DNA from: Paramacrobiotus metropolitanus
Taxonomy: Eukaryota; Tardigrada; Eutardigrada; Parachela; Macrobiotidae
Direction: 5' to 3'
NCBI RefSeq assembly: GCF_019649055.1
Contig: NW_026570266.1
Location: forward strand, 806,001-870,000
Length of the DNA: 64,000 bases
Made by a program: the position numbers and the translations under genes. Shown here piece by piece: positions 60,431-64,000 of the stretch. The notes beneath the pieces are model-generated. The model was not told the origin of the DNA. It ran no database searches and saw nothing but the letters and a program-made list of their open reading frames with translations. Every line of letters begins with the position of its first letter. Position 1 is the stretch's first letter.

Positions 60431-60698
60431 ATGCGCCTCTTTGCTGTAGCGGGAACGGTGTGGGCGTTGTTCGCCAGTGGCACACCTGCTTAAACTAAAA
60501 CTTGCGAAGAGCAGCAAAAACTCTGTACCGACCTACGTCACAAGGAAGACGATTATTACGGACGACTGCTGCCATCCGGAAATGGCTCACTCTGGCCAAT
60601 ATCCGCGGCGGATCTGCAGCAGTACAAAACGTTTGGTTGCTTTCAGGACCATTCAAGACGGATACAAGCAACTACAAACCGCCAACTGCAAAAAATGA
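60431..60698 (+). pseudogene. Relative of the 12-Cys protein, exons 1 and 3 fused by deletion, stop in signal peptide
   Basis: The frame starts MRLFAVAGTVWALFASG and hits TAA after TPA, then continues KTCEEQQKLC, YYGRLLPSGNGSLWPISAAD as in the relatives. Directly after DLQQYKT the sequence joins to the end of exon 3: DGYKQLQTANCKK and TGA (in a shifted frame), matching FKQVHTAYCKK at the end of the gene at 3631-4684. Exon 2 and both introns are absent. A genomic deletion, or a partly processed copy, explains this. Confidence 0.8.
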
Positions 60699-61433
60699 TC
60701 ATGGAACTGGCTACATCAACCGTATTCCATATTTTCCACTCGCTCCCGTTTTTTCCACAAGCGTTACGTAATCAGTCTAAAATGCAGGTAAAAAAATTCA
60801 TTCGCTGTCCAATTTTCGAAGAGTTTAAATGATGGAGCGAAACAGAATCTCAACAGAATTTTATACTGAGCGTCAGTTTTAAATTGGTGTTTTCCTGCAC
60901 GCCTGCTTCATCCAGTATTTCTGTTACGGTATTCGTAATGAAATTATAAAACTGCATAAATATAAAATTGTCTGGAACATTGTGCCAAATTTGCATAAGA
61001 TACCGCGACTTGCAATACTTCTCAATCAGCGCTTTGCTTTTCATCCAACCGCTTATCAGCCATTGTTAGTTTGGTTTGGATTGGAACAGAGCCGCTAAGG
61101 TAATGAGTGAACGAACGATCTAGGAACCACGAAGTAAGAAATGGGTGGATGGTTATTATGAAGTCTAATGAAACCGTAAAGGGTAGTGGCAAGCCATAAT
61201 GTTGAGTCGGTCGATGAAGTGACATCCGGCCTTGGTGTAAGGAACTCTGACCGAACGATCGATACCAATATTCAGCCACTTCTTCGTATGCCAGCGACAT
61301 CCAAACAAAACAAAATTGAAACTACTTTAGCCCTCGCGATGGTAGTGAGGGACTGCAACTCAGGTTAACACTGTGTACGCCAGTTTGTATGCAGCAGCTT
61401 CTCTGATGCCTCCGTAGACCACAGTTCGCATAG
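60699..61433. other. Intergenic between the pseudogene and the GPCR
   Basis: No gene recognised. Short overlapping frames on both strands at 61022-61368 lack support. Confidence 0.5.
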
Positions 61434-62516
61434 TTAGGTGACAGCTTCAGTCTTTGGGTTTCCGTGCGCATCGCAACCAGTTGCGGCAGTCGGCACCGAC
61501 TTATCTCGGTCGCTTGTTGCTTTCACCGGCCCAGGACTCTGTAGCTTGTATAATCGCCACATATATTTCCGTAGATTAATGGCTGTCAAAACAAAGAAAA
61601 GCGGATCCAGGACCGGTTGCAGGCTGTACATGGTCTGCTGGGCCTGGTACAGCGCTGCTCCCAATTGCACAGTAGAGAAACTGCTGAGGAGGGTATAGTA
61701 GAAAAAACTCGGTAACCAGCATACCATGGTGCTACAGGTGTACAGTGTCAGCAGTACGAAAGGACGGTAGAAGGCTTCCTTCTTCCCATCGGGCCGTTGT
61801 ATCACCTGGTTGTTGTCCGTGCGATTTCGTCCCATTACTCGTCGACGTGACCACATCTTCCACAGCAATAACGGATAGGCAGCTGGAATCCCAACAGTCG
61901 GCACGTTGAACACCCAGATAGATGTAAATGCAGTCAACGTCAATACGCTGGCGCTGTTTAACCGGCAGCCATTCTCCATAGGGAGGCGATAGTTGAGATG
62001 ATCGAGCAGCACCTGCGGTAGCATTAATATGTGCACATACGCCACCACACCGCAAGATATTAGGGCAGCGGTAAGGCGACTGTGCCGGGCGCGATAAGAT
62101 ATCGGCCAGAAGAGCGCCCAGACACGATTAATAGTGATCATTAAATGAGAATTGTAAACAAGCGGCGCGAGGACATACAGTGCATACAGGCGTAACGTGC
62201 AGCCTGCATAACCGATCCACGATGGTCCGTACACATTTGAAAGAATGATCAATGTGTAGTTGGTTCCCACAAATGCGACATTGCTGCACAATAATGCAAT
62301 AATGTAAACGTTGAACGGTGTCCGTAGCGATTTATTGGCCACCGTCCAGATTATGGCCAGAGAGTTGAAAATCACGGCCAATGCCCCGGTGGTGGCAAGA
62401 CTGGCCGAAACAGTACTTTGTGGTGGACTGCCGGTTAATGCCACAGTCGGGGTGATGTTTGTCTTGTTCATGATAAAAGCGGACAGATTTTGAGCATTTA
62501 GCATCTTCGGATCCAT
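61434..62516 (-). CDS. Rhodopsin-like (class A) orphan GPCR, 360 aa, intronless
   Basis: The single open frame gives seven hydrophobic segments. The extracellular N-terminus has Asn-glycosylation sites (N10-L-S, N17-K-T, N20-I-T). TM1 contains Asn51 in VIFNSLAI. TM3 is preceded by Cys106, with a likely partner Cys in loop 2 (ENGCRLNS). At the TM3 end NRVW (130-133) replaces DRY and is followed by ALFWPISYR. TM6 has CWLP (a CWxP variant), and TM7 has LDPLFFVLT in place of NPxxY. The C-tail is Ser/Thr-containing and about 45 residues long. The start at 62516 is the first ATG; the frame is open about 18 codons further up but only with TTG. The altered DRY and NPxxY motifs point to a diverged, probably lineage-expanded receptor; the ligand is unknown. 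Confidence 0.9.
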   Translation of the reverse strand: MDPKMLNAQNLSAFIMNKTNITPTVALTGSPPQSTVSASLATTGALAVIFNSLAIIWTVANKSLRTPFNVYIIALLCSNVAFVGTNYTLIILSNVYGPSWIGYAGCTLRLYALYVLAPLVYNSHLMITINRVWALFWPISYRARHSRLTAALISCGVVAYVHILMLPQVLLDHLNYRLPMENGCRLNSASVLTLTAFTSIWVFNVPTVGIPAAYPLLLWKMWSRRRVMGRNRTDNNQVIQRPDGKKEAFYRPFVLLTLYTCSTMVCWLPSFFYYTLLSSFSTVQLGAALYQAQQTMYSLQPVLDPLFFVLTAINLRKYMWRLYKLQSPGPVKATSDRDKSVPTAATGCDAHGNPKTEAVT

Positions 62517-62779
62517 TACCAAAAAAGTGGAATCGGCCAGTCGGTCCGCCGGTAAAATCTTATAATCCAATTGTTAAACGGTGTGCTACAGCATCTCATC
62601 CAGGGAAAATAACGAAGTATCGACTTTTATGTCATAGATTGTGGTTGTAGTGGTTGATCGAGAAGAAAAGAAGAAGATTACTCCAAGGCATACAAATTTC
62701 AACCATGGCAAAGGTGTATATCGGTACGCAATATGTACTGAGACAATTGCATAGAACTGGGTACAAGCTTGTCCGGTAA

Positions 62780-63120
62780 TTTCTGACGAGTCAGTACAGC
62801 GACTTACACAAATTTGCGTGTTACGCCAAACTTCACACTACGGCGCGCCACGCCACTCTGTTTTAAACACGTAACTTGCATTTGGCTGGTGGCTTGGTAC
62901 ACGCCATATACTTAATTTAGTGAGAACAACAGTAATTGCCTGGCGAAAGGTGGCCAGAAAATGGTCAGTGCACAATCTAACTGCGGAGCGCAGTTAGAGA
63001 TTTTGAAAAACGTAGTGAAGTGGCCATCGTTATAAGGGCAAACTTCGCGCTAGCTGTACCTTTACGTAGGAAATTACCGGACAAGCTTGTACAATGTGCG
63101 GAATATGCACGAAGCTTGAC
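62780..63120. repeat. Dispersed repeat, copy 3 of 3
   Basis: GTTACGCCAAACTTC, CGCCACGCCACTCTG, TTTAAACACGTAAC, AATTGCCTGGCGAAAGGTGGC, TAACTGCGGAGCGC, AGTGGCCATCGTT and CCGGACAAGCTTGTACA parallel the block at 36330-36720 closely. It lies 5' of the GPCR gene. Confidence 0.75.
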
Positions 63121-63383
63121 ATTTGTCAGAATGCATTGTAACTGGACTTGTAATTGGCGTTGTAATTGAAATTGTCATTTGTCAGAATGCATTGAAATTG
63201 TAAACCTAGGTCATTTTCTCCATTAGAAAGGCTATTCGAGTAAAGGTTAACGCTTGTCTTAGTTTACACAAGAACATGTACAATGAAGCCATTTCATTGA
63301 ATTCAGTACAAGGTAAAACGCTTGTGACACAGGAACCGGAAAAGTTATATGTGGCTCTAGCAATGACTTGTTCCAAGATCGTC

Positions 63384-63521
63384 AAGTAATTAATTTTATA
63401 ATTATTTCCTGTTGATTCTACTCACAACCAGTTTCAAAGCGCACTTTTCGTAAAGTAATTAATTTTATAATTACTTCCTGTTGATTCTACTCACAACCGG
63501 TTTCAGAGCCCATTTTTGGAA
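63384..63521. repeat. 69-bp tandem repeat, two units
   Basis: AAGTAATTAATTTTATAATT begins at 63384 and at 63453. Both units continue through TCCTGTTGATTCTACTCACA with a few substitutions. Confidence 0.9.
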
Positions 63522-64000
63522 ATGAAAGGCACCCTGTGCGTTAATACTGCAGATTTCTTGATAGGTCTGTGAAGTGGGAAACGCTCCCTAATTGGGCTGA
63601 GTGCTAAACTAATAAAAAAGATAATTTTTATTTGGCCTTGCGGATGGTACGTGTAAAGCAGACCTGGCACTGGGCAGCGTTATCAGTTACAGTAATTACA
63701 AGTAACTTAACGCTAATGATTTTTTAGTTCCAACGTACAAGTAACTCTGAACAGTTAATGACACTGTTGATAATGAGGATGTGTTGTTTTGCTTTTAAGC
63801 TTGCTAATCATGAATAATGGCAAAGACCTAATGTGATCAATATCATACTACTATCAGTAACTCTGAAGCGTATGTAGACGCCGCTTTGCCTTGTTGAGTT
63901 TCGAAGCTAAACCGTTTGCGGAAATTTTCCGTACCCCATTTTTTTCCGTTTCTTATTGAATCATCCTTTAACAGCCGGAAAACACGCATAAAACGCTTCA

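Larger units (their letters stand above)
62517..64000. other. Intergenic right end of the window with repeats
   Basis: It holds dispersed-repeat copy 3, a duplicated ATTTGTCAGAATGCATTG (about 63119 and 63175), and a 69-bp tandem pair at 63384-63521. No gene recognised. Confidence 0.5.

Overview
The window is animal nuclear DNA. Its genes have GT-AG introns of about 60 bp to more than 2 kb, and it holds a class A GPCR, a serpin, an SH3-SH2 adaptor, a Helitron and several repeat families. I suspect an ecdysozoan invertebrate, possibly a tardigrade (the GPCR has NRVW where DRY is usual, and many genes look lineage-specific), but no sequence here proves the phylum.

Layout. 1-3.0 kb: the 3' part of a small secreted Cys-containing peptide gene, a decayed duplicate of its end and 3' flank, and a solo LTR between them. 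3.6-4.7 kb: a three-exon gene for a secreted 207-residue, 12-cysteine protein. 5.65-11.13 kb: a nearly complete Rep/helicase Helitron with a textbook 3' end (hairpin plus CTAG). 12.3-46.1 kb: a same-strand (minus) array of one multi-exon gene family, which I read as F-box proteins unique to this lineage. Each unit has an N-terminal exon, a short exon carrying most of the F-box, a large C-terminal exon and a short tail exon. Of six units only one (14605-17347, 611 aa) is open throughout. The others carry nonsense codons, frameshifts or truncations, and have been invaded by a 505-bp TA-flanked MITE (between genes), a LINE fragment and nested foldback elements (in introns). A serpin gene (31464-35290) on the plus strand sits inside the array; its predicted P1-P1' is Arg-Ser. 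47.5-55.6 kb: two adjacent minus-strand signalling genes, an SH3-SH2 adaptor resembling the C-terminal end of Nck, and a five-exon 403-aa protein starting Met-Gly-Asn and carrying several SH2-type tyrosine motifs and a PxxP stretch. 59.3-60.7 kb: two broken relatives of the 12-Cys secreted gene, in tandem. 61.4-62.5 kb: an intronless rhodopsin-like GPCR. The rest is intergenic sequence with dispersed and tandem repeats.

The exon models rest on splice signals, phase arithmetic (the intact models sum to a multiple of three) and comparison between paralogues within the window. No transcript or database evidence was available.
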